A model generated the notes under the pieces. That model made no database searches. It saw only the letters and a program-made list of their open reading frames with translations, and was not told the origin of the DNA. 36,983 nucleotides of DNA from Bacillota bacterium (lineage in GTDB: Bacteria; Bacillota; Clostridia; Oscillospirales; Acutalibacteraceae), in the NCBI GenBank assembly GCA_022706685.1, contig JAKJCA010000026.1:1-36983 (forward strand). Direction: 5' to 3'. Shown here one piece after another: positions 25,422 through 32,316 of the stretch. Numbering within the stretch: the first letter of the stretch is position 1; every line of letters starts with the position of its first letter. The position numbers were made by a program, and so were the translations under genes.

Positions 25422-25808
25422 ATGATTCAAGGTACCATTACCAAGGCCGTTTGGATTGCGCGCGTTCCCGCCGTTTTGTACGCGCTGTTTCTGATGCTCT
25501 TTTCTTTCGATGTGTTCGGCGGCGCCGGCGTCACCGCAAAAGAAATCGGCGCTTTTCTGCTCCACTGCGTCCCGAGCTTCCTGATTCTGCTGCTGGTTTT
25601 TGTGACCTGGAAACGGCCGAGGCTGACAGGGCTTTTCTTCATCCTGCTGGCCGCCGGTTTCGCGGTGTATTTCTTGTTTACCAAACAGCGGGACGTTGCG
25701 TCCTACTACCTGCTGTCGGTGATTCCCGCGGCCGTCGGGGTGATCTACCTGCTGTGCGGCATCGCAAAAAAAGACGCGGCAAAAGAGGAAAAGGCGCAAA
25801 AACCTTGA
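25422..25808 (+). CDS. Small four-helix membrane protein of unknown function
   Basis: A 128-residue protein with four hydrophobic segments (about 13-28, 44-62, 69-86 and 94-114) and a charged Lys/Glu/Ala tail (AKKDAAKEEKAQKP) expected in the cytoplasm. I do not recognise a named family or any catalytic motif. It has its own promoter and a good ribosome binding site (GGAAAGGGGAAG). Its stop codon lies within the -35 of the next promoter. Its neighbours give no functional clue. Confidence 0.75.
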   Translation: MIQGTITKAVWIARVPAVLYALFLMLFSFDVFGGAGVTAKEIGAFLLHCVPSFLILLLVFVTWKRPRLTGLFFILLAAGFAVYFLFTKQRDVASYYLLSVIPAAVGVIYLLCGIAKKDAAKEEKAQKP

Positions 25809-25833
25809 CATGCTCCTGTGTGCCTGCTATACT
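25805..25833 (+). promoter_or_regulatory. Promoter of the rsgA leader
   Basis: TTGACA (25805-25810), 17 bases, TATACT (25828-25833), one of the strongest promoters in the window. It overlaps the stop codon of the preceding gene. It drives a leader of about 300 bases holding a nine-codon ORF and a terminator before rsgA. Confidence 0.88.
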
Positions 25834-25879
25834 TTCCCCGGTCAATCGGCCCATTGATCTCGAAAGGAGAGGTGTTTAC

Positions 25880-25909
25880 ATGATTCTCGGCAAGGTGAGC
25901 CCGGTCTAA
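25880..25909 (+). CDS. Nine-codon leader ORF (MILGKVSPV)
   Basis: ATG at 25880 to TAA at 25907-25909, preceded by AGGAGAGG (25865-25872) with a seven-base spacer, a better ribosome binding site than that of most genes here. It begins about 40 bases after the expected transcript start. Its last codons form the left arm of a small hairpin, CCGGT (25901-25905)/ACCGG (25918-25922), and a terminator follows at 25998. This is the arrangement of a regulatory leader peptide, though I cannot match the peptide to a known one. Confidence 0.6.
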   Translation: MILGKVSPV

Positions 25910-25997
25910 AACCGAATACCGGTGCGGCAAAACGGCTGATTCAGCTTTGTTTTGTTGTACCGTCTGACGCCAACCTTTTATGAATACTGCATAACCA

Positions 25998-26042
25998 TCC
26001 GCGGTGAGCAGTCTGAAAAGGCTGCCGGCCGCGGAATTTTTA
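25998..26042 (+). terminator. Terminator/attenuator between the leader ORF and rsgA
   Basis: TCCGCGG...GCAG (from 25998) pairs with CTGC...CCGCGGA (to 26035), followed by ATTTTTAT. It sits about 100 bases before the rsgA start and downstream of the leader ORF, so it could end transcription unless an alternative fold forms. Confidence 0.7.
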
Positions 26043-26080
26043 TGCCCGTTTTCAGCAACCGGCAAAAGAAAGGATGATGA

Positions 26081-26194
26081 ATGATGATTGTGGATTTCTA
26101 TCGTACCCCTTACCGTTTACTCATAATATTTTCGGAGGACTATGATGACAGACATAAAAGAATACGGCTATATCCCCAATGGCGAAAACGATGA
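26081..26194 (+). CDS. Possible second leader ORF (37 codons) overlapping the rsgA start
   Basis: ATG-ATG at 26081 with AAAGG about seven bases upstream opens a 37-residue frame (MMIVDFYRTPYRLLIIFSED...) that ends at a TGA inside rsgA in a different frame. A shorter alternative from 26074 or 26077 ends at a TGA overlapping the rsgA ATG (ATGA at 26142-26145), an arrangement that could couple translation. No homology is recognised; it may be chance. Confidence 0.25.
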   Translation: MMIVDFYRTPYRLLIIFSEDYDDRHKRIRLYPQWRKR

Positions 26195-27203
26195 GCCTAT
26201 TGCGCGCGTTACCGCCGTCGACAAAGAGCGTTTCGAACTGATGCATTCAAGCGGGGCGCTGCACGGACGGCTGAAAGCGTCGGTATATTACGCCCAAGGT
26301 TCGGACGCCGACTTCCCCACGACGGGCGACTTTGTCGAAATCGTACCCAATGCGCTCGGCGACAGCCAAATCATCCGGACCCTGCCGCGCAAATCGTTTT
26401 TTTCGCGGCCGGACCCGATGCCGGGCAGGAGGCCGCAGGCGGTCGCCGCCAATTTCGACACCGTTTTTATACTGACCTCGCTCAACCGCGACTTCAATCT
26501 CCGGCGGCTCGAGCGCTATCTCGCGCTCGCCTGGCAGAGCGGGGCGGTGCCGGCGGTGCTGCTGACCAAGGCGGACCTGGTTCAAGAATGCCGCGAACAG
26601 TGCCGGGCAGCCGAAAAAATCGCCGGAGGCGCGGGCGTGTTCGCCGTCAGCGCCAAAACCGGGCAGGGTCTTGATGACCTCGCGCCCTATCTGCAGCCGC
26701 GCAGGACCCTCGTTTTTCTGGGTTCTTCGGGCGTCGGCAAATCGAGCCTGGTCAACGCGCTCGCGGGCGCGGAAGTGATGAAAGTCCAGTCCGTCCGCCC
26801 GGGCGACAGCCGCGGGCGGCACACCACCACACGGCGGCAGCTGATGATGCTGCCAAGCGGCGTGATGGTCATCGACACGCCCGGCTTGCGCCAGCTCGGG
26901 ATGCACGACGCCGGCGAGGGGCTCGCCCAAAGTTTCGCGGACATCGAGCGTTTGACGGCTTCCTGCCGCTTCGGCGACTGCCGCCACGCCGGGGAACCCG
27001 GCTGCGCGGTGCGCGCGGCCATCGACAGCGGCGAACTGGCCCCCGAGCGCTGGGAAAGTTACCGGAAACTGACGCTCGAAAACCGGCAGGCGCACTATTT
27101 CGAGGATAAAAGCGCCGCGCTGCGCGAAAGGCGGGCGCGCGGTAAAAGCATCGCGAAACTCAGCCGCCGGATGAAAGAGAGCGGTGAGCTTCGTTATGAA
27201 TAA
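26142..27203 (+). CDS. rsgA: Ribosome small-subunit-dependent GTPase A (RsgA/YjeQ family)
   Basis: Assists late 30S maturation and is switched by the ribosome. The 353-residue protein has an N-terminal OB-fold, then a circularly permuted GTPase with motifs in the order LLTKADL (141-147, G4), VSAKTG (G5), GSSGVGKSS (194-202, G1), RGRHTTT (G2) and DTPGLR (245-250, G3), then a zinc knuckle (Cys275, Cys280, His282, Cys288) and a basic tail (KSIAKLSRRMKESGELR). Two ATGs are adjacent; GGAGG (26134-26138) is three bases from the first and six from the second (26145), so 26145 may be the true start. It is separated from other ribosome genes and has an attenuator-like leader. It may be a second, inducible copy. 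Confidence 0.92.
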   Translation: MMTDIKEYGYIPNGENDEPIARVTAVDKERFELMHSSGALHGRLKASVYYAQGSDADFPTTGDFVEIVPNALGDSQIIRTLPRKSFFSRPDPMPGRRPQAVAANFDTVFILTSLNRDFNLRRLERYLALAWQSGAVPAVLLTKADLVQECREQCRAAEKIAGGAGVFAVSAKTGQGLDDLAPYLQPRRTLVFLGSSGVGKSSLVNALAGAEVMKVQSVRPGDSRGRHTTTRRQLMMLPSGVMVIDTPGLRQLGMHDAGEGLAQSFADIERLTASCRFGDCRHAGEPGCAVRAAIDSGELAPERWESYRKLTLENRQAHYFEDKSAALRERRARGKSIAKLSRRMKESGELRYE

Positions 27204-27315
27204 TATTAAAACAAACCGAATATTTATGCAGCCCTATCTCCGGTCGCTCGGCGCCCCGCAGACCCGCGAAACAAGCGCCCGGGAAAAGAAAATCACAGAA
27301 AGGAAAGTGCCTCAA

Positions 27316-27390
27316 ATGAAGACGACAGGTAACGGCAGCCGCGCGCTCGACATCCCGCTGCGCAGGCCGACCTGGCGGGAGGACCGGTAA
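27316..27390 (+). CDS. Possible 24-codon small ORF after rsgA
   Basis: ATG at 27316 with AGAAAGGAAAG upstream encodes a basic 24-residue peptide (MKTTGNGSRALDIPLRRPTW...). The same frame is open back to 27184, inside the end of rsgA. No family is recognised and there is no clear promoter. The rest of 27204-27410 shows nothing I can support. Confidence 0.2.
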   Translation: MKTTGNGSRALDIPLRRPTWREDR

Positions 27391-27410
27391 ACCGCGCCTC
27401 CGACCCGGAT

Positions 27411-27451
27411 AAAAGCAGCCGCCGGCCGGGTTCGATATACCCGACCGGCGG
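27411..27451 (-). terminator. Terminator of the GPH transporter/GxGYxYP operon
   Basis: CCGCCGGCCGGG (27419-27430) faces CCCGACCGGCGG (27440-27451) with one mismatch and a nine-base loop. On the minus strand it is followed by CTGCTTTTAT, so it serves the minus-strand operon; on the plus strand there is no T-run, but it could still act as a roadblock. Confidence 0.65.
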
Positions 27452-27471
27452 TTCACATGCGTCAAAGTCTG

Positions 27472-29166
27472 TCACGGGCGACAGACATTCTCCCCGACCA
27501 AGGCCACCAGCTCCTCGGCGGTGACCAGCTCGATATGGCTGTCCAGCATCGAGACCATTTCGACCAGTTCCTCCATGCTCGTCGACCAGGGATGCACGTT
27601 GATGTAGGTGTAGCCCCGCGCCGAGCGGATATCGGCAGGCTGCGCGTTGACCTGCGCGGCGAACCGTTCCACCCATTCCTGCTTGGCGGCGGCGCCCTCC
27701 GGACCGTTGTACCAAAAAGACAGGCCGCAGCTGATAAAGGGTTTGCCGCGGCTGAAATAGATTTTGCCGCCGAGGCCGGCGTAGCGGTCGCCGGACTGGA
27801 TGAGCCCGCCGGCGATGTTTTTGTCCTTCGCGTAATAGGCGAGGGCCGGTTTCAACTGCGCGGCTTCCCAGAGCCACCTCGGACTGGAGGCGTTGTCGAG
27901 CAGGGCGACGACGCTCATATCCGCCTGCCGCATCGCCAGGCCCGTGGAGGCGGTGAAACTGCCGAGATACCTGGCCGGATACTGCGAGGGGTTGATGTAG
28001 CCGATGCCGGAGACGCCGGCAATAAAACAGTCGTTGGCGCAGGCGCTTTGGTAGACGCGTTTCAGCAGCGGCGTCTCGAGCGCGGCGGCGGCGGGCGGCG
28101 CCGTCCAGCTCATTTTGAACGAGGTGTCCAGCGCCAGGCGTTTTTGAAAATGGCTGTTTTGCGAGGGAAAGGCGCCCTCGAACCACTGCAGATTGTCGCC
28201 GTCGCTCATGACGATGGCGGCGTAGTGTTTGGACGGGTCGGCCGTGATAGTTTCGGCCCGGTTCTTCTGCGTGGCGGCCGTGTCGCTCGAAATGGCGGAC
28301 ATAAAGCTCAAATTGACGCAGAAATCGGACGCGACGACATTCAGGCCGTACTGCGAAGCCCGGCGCACATACGCGCCCTCGTCGGTCGTCCAGCCGAAGA
28401 GCATGGAGTTCGCGCGCGTGTCGGCGAACACCTCCTCGCGGAACGCGACGCCTTGCGGGTCGTTTTCGTCAATAAAGAGGCAGGGCGCTTTGACGGCGAC
28501 GGCGTAATCGCGGCCGTACCGGACCTCCGGACGCTGGTGCAGGATGAAACGGCCGCAAAGCCGGTCACGGTACTCCCGGTAGACAGCGCGCTGCGCCGCG
28601 ACGGGGTCGCCGCCCGCGTCGGGCGTCAGGTCGCGCATAACGCTCAGGCCGATGCTTTCCGCCTTGGGGACCAGCGATTTCTCAACCATCAGCCAGCGCT
28701 CGGCGCCGCAGACGGTCGCCGCCATATTGACCGTCGGGTTGCTCCCGGCCTCGTAAACGACGCAGCCGGCGTCCGCGATAAAGCCCATACATTTCCTGAC
28801 CAACTCCCAGGGATTGTCGAAACGCACAGCCGCGATGCCGGGGTGTTCGAGCAGGTAGTCTTCCACATACCGCGCCCGGTTGGCGTCGAGCAGGAACACC
28901 GCCGCGCGCGTCTGGGCGGCGATGCCCTGCAGGGAGGTTATCATGACGTACTCGTTCGTATTCAAGGCGCCGCTGTCGATGAGATAGATTTCGCCCTCCG
29001 GCGCGGGGCAGCGCTCGGGCAGGTAATCGAGCATCTCTTCCTCCGGGCAAAGCAGGTATTGTTTAAAACTGATATAGGAACCCGCAAAGCCCGCAACCGT
29101 TACGGCGAAAGCCGTCAGCAGGGGCAGGACTTTGCCGCGGATGAAATCGAGCAAAATACGCGTCAT
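27472..29166 (-). CDS. Membrane-anchored GxGYxYP-family protein (putative glycoside hydrolase)
   Basis: The 564-residue product has an N-terminal hydrophobic anchor (about 13-33) and an extracytoplasmic body. Two motifs identify the GxGYxYP family, which is predicted to act on carbohydrates: VMSDGDNLQWFEG (319-331) and GVSGIGYINPSQYP (384-397). The name-giving motif is altered here, reading G-I-G-Y-I-N-P with Asn where Tyr is usual. The N-terminal third matches the matching N-domain position (YLIDSGALNTNEYVMITSLQG). GGAGGG lies upstream of the ATG. It follows the sugar-type transporter gene by 27 bases on the same strand, which suggests breakdown and uptake of the same glycan. Activity of the family is poorly proven. 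Confidence 0.8.
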   Translation of the reverse strand: MTRILLDFIRGKVLPLLTAFAVTVAGFAGSYISFKQYLLCPEEEMLDYLPERCPAPEGEIYLIDSGALNTNEYVMITSLQGIAAQTRAAVFLLDANRARYVEDYLLEHPGIAAVRFDNPWELVRKCMGFIADAGCVVYEAGSNPTVNMAATVCGAERWLMVEKSLVPKAESIGLSVMRDLTPDAGGDPVAAQRAVYREYRDRLCGRFILHQRPEVRYGRDYAVAVKAPCLFIDENDPQGVAFREEVFADTRANSMLFGWTTDEGAYVRRASQYGLNVVASDFCVNLSFMSAISSDTAATQKNRAETITADPSKHYAAIVMSDGDNLQWFEGAFPSQNSHFQKRLALDTSFKMSWTAPPAAAALETPLLKRVYQSACANDCFIAGVSGIGYINPSQYPARYLGSFTASTGLAMRQADMSVVALLDNASSPRWLWEAAQLKPALAYYAKDKNIAGGLIQSGDRYAGLGGKIYFSRGKPFISCGLSFWYNGPEGAAAKQEWVERFAAQVNAQPADIRSARGYTYINVHPWSTSMEELVEMVSMLDSHIELVTAEELVALVGENVCRP

Positions 29167-29193
29167 GATATGTTCCCTCCACCGGGTCGGCGC

Positions 29194-30690
29194 TCAGGAT
29201 AGGTTCTGCCGGCGGCAGGCCTCCTCCTGCTCGGAAGCGGCGGCGATATTGCGGCAGAGGACCGCGCGGCGCTCGAACAGCTCGCGGTACATCTGCTCCC
29301 TTTTTTCGCCGCCGAGGTTATAGAAAAACTTCGGGAACAAGCCGAAGATGCCCGTGGCGACGGGCAGCAGAACGCTCATGGCGAACAGGGAATACTTGGT
29401 CGCGTCGGACTGCATGCCGAAACCGGCGGCCAGGTCGTAGCCGATGGCATTGAGCAGCGCGGCCTGCAGGCTGCCCGTGACGTTGCGGACGAGTTTGACG
29501 AAGAAACTTTTGGCCGCCACGGTCATGCCCTCGGTGCGGTAGCCGTTTTTCCACTCGCAGTAGTCCATCGCTTCGTTGAACATCTCCTTGGGAATGACCT
29601 TCTTGACACCCCAGGTCGACAGCCAGAGGCCCTCCTTGATGATCATGGCGGGGATCATGATCTTCGCCTTGCGGAACACGCCGTTTTTGCCCTTGCCCCC
29701 CGCGGAACCGATCAGGAAGATCATTACCGCGAGCAGGTCGCCGAAATGCGCGCCGAAAATCCACAGCGCCTTCGTCGAAAAATGCCGCCGCGCCCATGTC
29801 ACGTAGGAGAAGCTGACGAAAGACATCGGCGCGCCGAGCACGCGCACGACGTTTTTAATCGAGGCGGAGCCGAGGACGTCGATATAGTAATTGTCCATGC
29901 CCGCGCTGATGGAGAAGGCGCCGAAGAAATCCGACAGCATGATCATCAGCATGGGCCGGTTGTTGAGGATGGACTTCATCCCCTCTTTGATGTTGGGCCG
30001 TTCGACGGACTGCGAGACGCGCTCTTTGGCGACGACAAAAAACAGCAGCGCCATGATGCCGCAGACGATGGTGGTACCGACGCCCATGGTGACGTAGACG
30101 CTCTTGAGCGACACCCCGATGACTTTGTGGTTGACCAGGTCGATGAGGATGCCCATGGCGATCTCGGGGAAACTTTCCCATATCTGCGAAATGACCTCGG
30201 CTTTGGTAATCAGGCTGACCCGTTCGGGCGGAGAAGGCGTGATGGTCGACAGCAGCCCCGTTTCGGAAACCGAGCGGAAGGTGCCGCCCCCCTCGCGCAC
30301 AAGGGCGAGCACGAGCCAGTAGATAAACTTGCCGGAATCGTTCGGATCGGTGCCGAAAAAGAGGGGCGCCATCCAGAACAGGCAGGTGCCGATGGTGGCA
30401 GGCACGGCGAACAGGATCAGGTAGGGTTTGAACTTGCCCCAGCGCGTCCGCGTCTTGTCGACGATGACGCCGATGAAGGTGTCGTTGACAACGTCCCAGA
30501 TGCCGTTGATGAGGCCGATGAGGGTCAGGCGCACGAGGTTGATTTTCAGCACGTCGAGGACAAAGCGCGTGGCATAAGCGTCGATGTTGAAACTTTTGGA
30601 CGAATCGAAGAGCACATAGGCCGCGGTTTCGATTCTGCCGACATACCTGCGGTTGTAGACGTCGGATTGGGGAAGGGCGGTTTCGGGCAT
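29194..30690 (-). CDS. GPH-family (glycoside-pentoside-hexuronide) sugar:cation symporter
   Basis: Imports sugars or glycosides with a cation. The 498-residue protein has about twelve hydrophobic segments; the family signature between helices 2 and 3 is visible as NGIWDVVNDTFIGVIVDKTRTRWGKFKPYL, with the DVVND Asp residues typical of MelB-type carriers. The N-terminus starts with a short soluble stretch, and an unusually long charged loop (GKGKNGVFRKAKIM) sits mid-protein. GGAG precedes the ATG. It is the first gene of a two-gene operon with the GxGYxYP protein. The substrate cannot be told from sequence. Confidence 0.87.
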   Translation of the reverse strand: MPETALPQSDVYNRRYVGRIETAAYVLFDSSKSFNIDAYATRFVLDVLKINLVRLTLIGLINGIWDVVNDTFIGVIVDKTRTRWGKFKPYLILFAVPATIGTCLFWMAPLFFGTDPNDSGKFIYWLVLALVREGGGTFRSVSETGLLSTITPSPPERVSLITKAEVISQIWESFPEIAMGILIDLVNHKVIGVSLKSVYVTMGVGTTIVCGIMALLFFVVAKERVSQSVERPNIKEGMKSILNNRPMLMIMLSDFFGAFSISAGMDNYYIDVLGSASIKNVVRVLGAPMSFVSFSYVTWARRHFSTKALWIFGAHFGDLLAVMIFLIGSAGGKGKNGVFRKAKIMIPAMIIKEGLWLSTWGVKKVIPKEMFNEAMDYCEWKNGYRTEGMTVAAKSFFVKLVRNVTGSLQAALLNAIGYDLAAGFGMQSDATKYSLFAMSVLLPVATGIFGLFPKFFYNLGGEKREQMYRELFERRAVLCRNIAAASEQEEACRRQNLS

Positions 30691-30724
30691 CTTGTTACTC
30701 CGTTTTCTGTAAGTTCGGCTCCTA

Positions 30725-30753
30725 TTCTACCAAGAAACGGGAAATACGGCAAT
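30725..30753 (-). promoter_or_regulatory. Promoter of the GPH transporter/GxGYxYP operon
   Basis: On the minus strand TTGCCG (30748-30753), 17 bases, TAGAAT (30725-30730). It is divergent from the hydrolase-cluster promoter about 70 bp away. Confidence 0.65.
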
Positions 30754-30800
30754 GAAAACATCTGATTCGGTAAAACGCCATGACAAAATGCAAAGAAAGT

Positions 30801-30829
30801 TTGAAAAAGCGTGTATTATTTTGTATGAT
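30801..30829 (+). promoter_or_regulatory. Promoter of the hydrolase paralogue cluster
   Basis: TTGAAA (30801-30806), 17 bases, TATGAT (30824-30829). The leader then holds the perfect palindrome TTGACGTCAA at the expected transcript start (30835-30844) and a GGCCCG/CGGGCC hairpin (30861-30875) just before the GGGAGG (30881-30886) of the first gene. Confidence 0.75.
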
Positions 30830-30834
30830 ATAAG

Positions 30835-30844
30835 TTGACGTCAA
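30835..30844. promoter_or_regulatory. Ten-base palindrome at the transcript start, candidate operator
   Basis: TTGACGTCAA is perfectly self-complementary and falls five bases after the -10 element, where a repressor would block the hydrolase-cluster promoter. No regulator gene is visible in the window, so the binding protein is unknown. Confidence 0.35.
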
Positions 30845-30896
30845 AAAACGGAAAAACGGGGGCCCGGCACGGGCCACCGCGGGAGGAAAAGCGCCT

Positions 30897-32264
30897 ATGG
30901 GTGAACAATGCGGCTGCGGTTTTAACCCGGTCATCATCGTCCCGGGCATCGGCGACTGCAAGGCCTATGAAGCGGATGGACAGGGCAAGCGGCTCAGGTC
31001 CGCCTGGCCGCCGGACATCGACGCGGCGGCGATGAAAAAACTGAAAAAGAAACTGGCGCTGCCGGCGCTGCGCATGTTGCTTCTCCGGCACGACCTCGGC
31101 TTCTCGAAAAAGGCCGGGGAGGCGCTCGCCGAGGCGCTCGACGTTATGGCCAGCAACCCGGACGGTACCTATAAGCACAACATCCGGGTCGAGACATACG
31201 ACGCGCCGCTGTCGGAACTCAGCGAGGCCGAGCAGAAATTCATCTACCGCATGCTGCCTTTGAGGCCGCTGGCGGACATCATCGGGGCGGACCATCTTTT
31301 CTACTTCGGTTTTGTGGCCATCGGCAACACAGAGGACACGGTCGAGCGGCTGCGCGCTTTCGTCAAGTATGTGAAAGAAAAGACGGGCCACGGCAAGGTC
31401 AACCTCGCCGCGGTCAGTTTGGGCGGAACCATTACGACCGCCTACCTCGACGCCTACGCGCACGAAGGCGACATCGGCCGCGTGGTCGGCGTGGTGCCCG
31501 CGTTCGACGGTTCGGCGATTATTTCGGACATTATGAAAAAGAACGTCGCCTTCGACGACTACGAAACCCTTTTCAACGAACTGCTGGGCAAAAAGAAGGC
31601 CGAACAAATCCTCAAGGTCACGCGGCTGATCCCAAAAAAAGTGCTGCGCAATTTTGTCGAGGCGGTGCTGGAAACGGTCGCCACCGCCGTCGTCGGCAAT
31701 TCAACGACCATGTGGGGCCTCATCCCTTCGGGAGAATACGAAGCGCTGAGCAAGCGGTACCTCGCCGGCCCGGAAAAGGCCCTTATCAAAGCGCAGGCCG
31801 ATAAAGCGTGGCGCGTCCGCTGCGACTTCCCGGCGCTGGTGCGCAAGGCGAGGGAAAACGGGATTGACATGTACTCCCTGTGCGGATACGACGTAAGGCT
31901 GCTTAAAATCGTCAACTCAGACAAAATCAGTTCGGATATGATCGTACATTCCGAATCCGAATCGCTGGGCGCCAGAATCGCACCGCCGGGCGAAACGCTC
32001 GGCGAGGGTTACACGCAGGCCAACCTCAATTGCCAAAATCCGGCGCACAACCATCTTTCTCCCGACAACAAGGTCGACGCCTCCTGCGGCGCCCTGCCCG
32101 ACACGACATGGTACTGGAGCGGCATGGAGCACGAGGAGGCCGCGGTCAATAAACCGCTGCTCGAACTGATGGGGCTGCTGCTCAGCGGGCAGGGTCCCGC
32201 CGACGTATTCGCGGACCCGGCCTATCCGCAGTTCTCGGTATTCGTGAAACCGGAAAAGAAATAA
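30897..32264 (+). CDS. LCAT-like alpha/beta hydrolase, cytoplasmic paralogue 1
   Basis: First of three tandem relatives. The 455-residue protein has no signal peptide: it starts MGEQCGCGFNPVIIVPGIGD, aligning with the interior of the two exported copies. Landmarks of an alpha/beta hydrolase related to the lecithin:cholesterol acyltransferase/lipase group are the oxyanion-strand VPGIG, a DHLFYFGF strand, and the nucleophile elbow AAVSLGGT with Ser174 (Ala replaces the first Gly of GxSxG). Shared later blocks are PAFDGSAI, MWGLIPSGEYEAL, VHSESESLGA, HNHLSPDNKVDAS and PQFSV. It lacks the C-terminal helical domain of its siblings. Substrate unknown; esterase or lipase activity is inferred from fold motifs only. 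Confidence 0.72.
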   Translation: MGEQCGCGFNPVIIVPGIGDCKAYEADGQGKRLRSAWPPDIDAAAMKKLKKKLALPALRMLLLRHDLGFSKKAGEALAEALDVMASNPDGTYKHNIRVETYDAPLSELSEAEQKFIYRMLPLRPLADIIGADHLFYFGFVAIGNTEDTVERLRAFVKYVKEKTGHGKVNLAAVSLGGTITTAYLDAYAHEGDIGRVVGVVPAFDGSAIISDIMKKNVAFDDYETLFNELLGKKKAEQILKVTRLIPKKVLRNFVEAVLETVATAVVGNSTTMWGLIPSGEYEALSKRYLAGPEKALIKAQADKAWRVRCDFPALVRKARENGIDMYSLCGYDVRLLKIVNSDKISSDMIVHSESESLGARIAPPGETLGEGYTQANLNCQNPAHNHLSPDNKVDASCGALPDTTWYWSGMEHEEAAVNKPLLELMGLLLSGQGPADVFADPAYPQFSVFVKPEKK

Positions 32265-32316
32265 GCGGGGCGGTTCGGCCGTCCCGGACGGACTAAATAC
32301 AGCGGAGGGTTTGAAA

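Noticed and set aside
27457..29202. A 581-codon plus-strand frame across the GxGYxYP gene
   Set aside because: The minus-strand frame carries the SDGDNLQW and GIGYINP family motifs, an anchor helix and a ribosome binding site; the plus frame has none.
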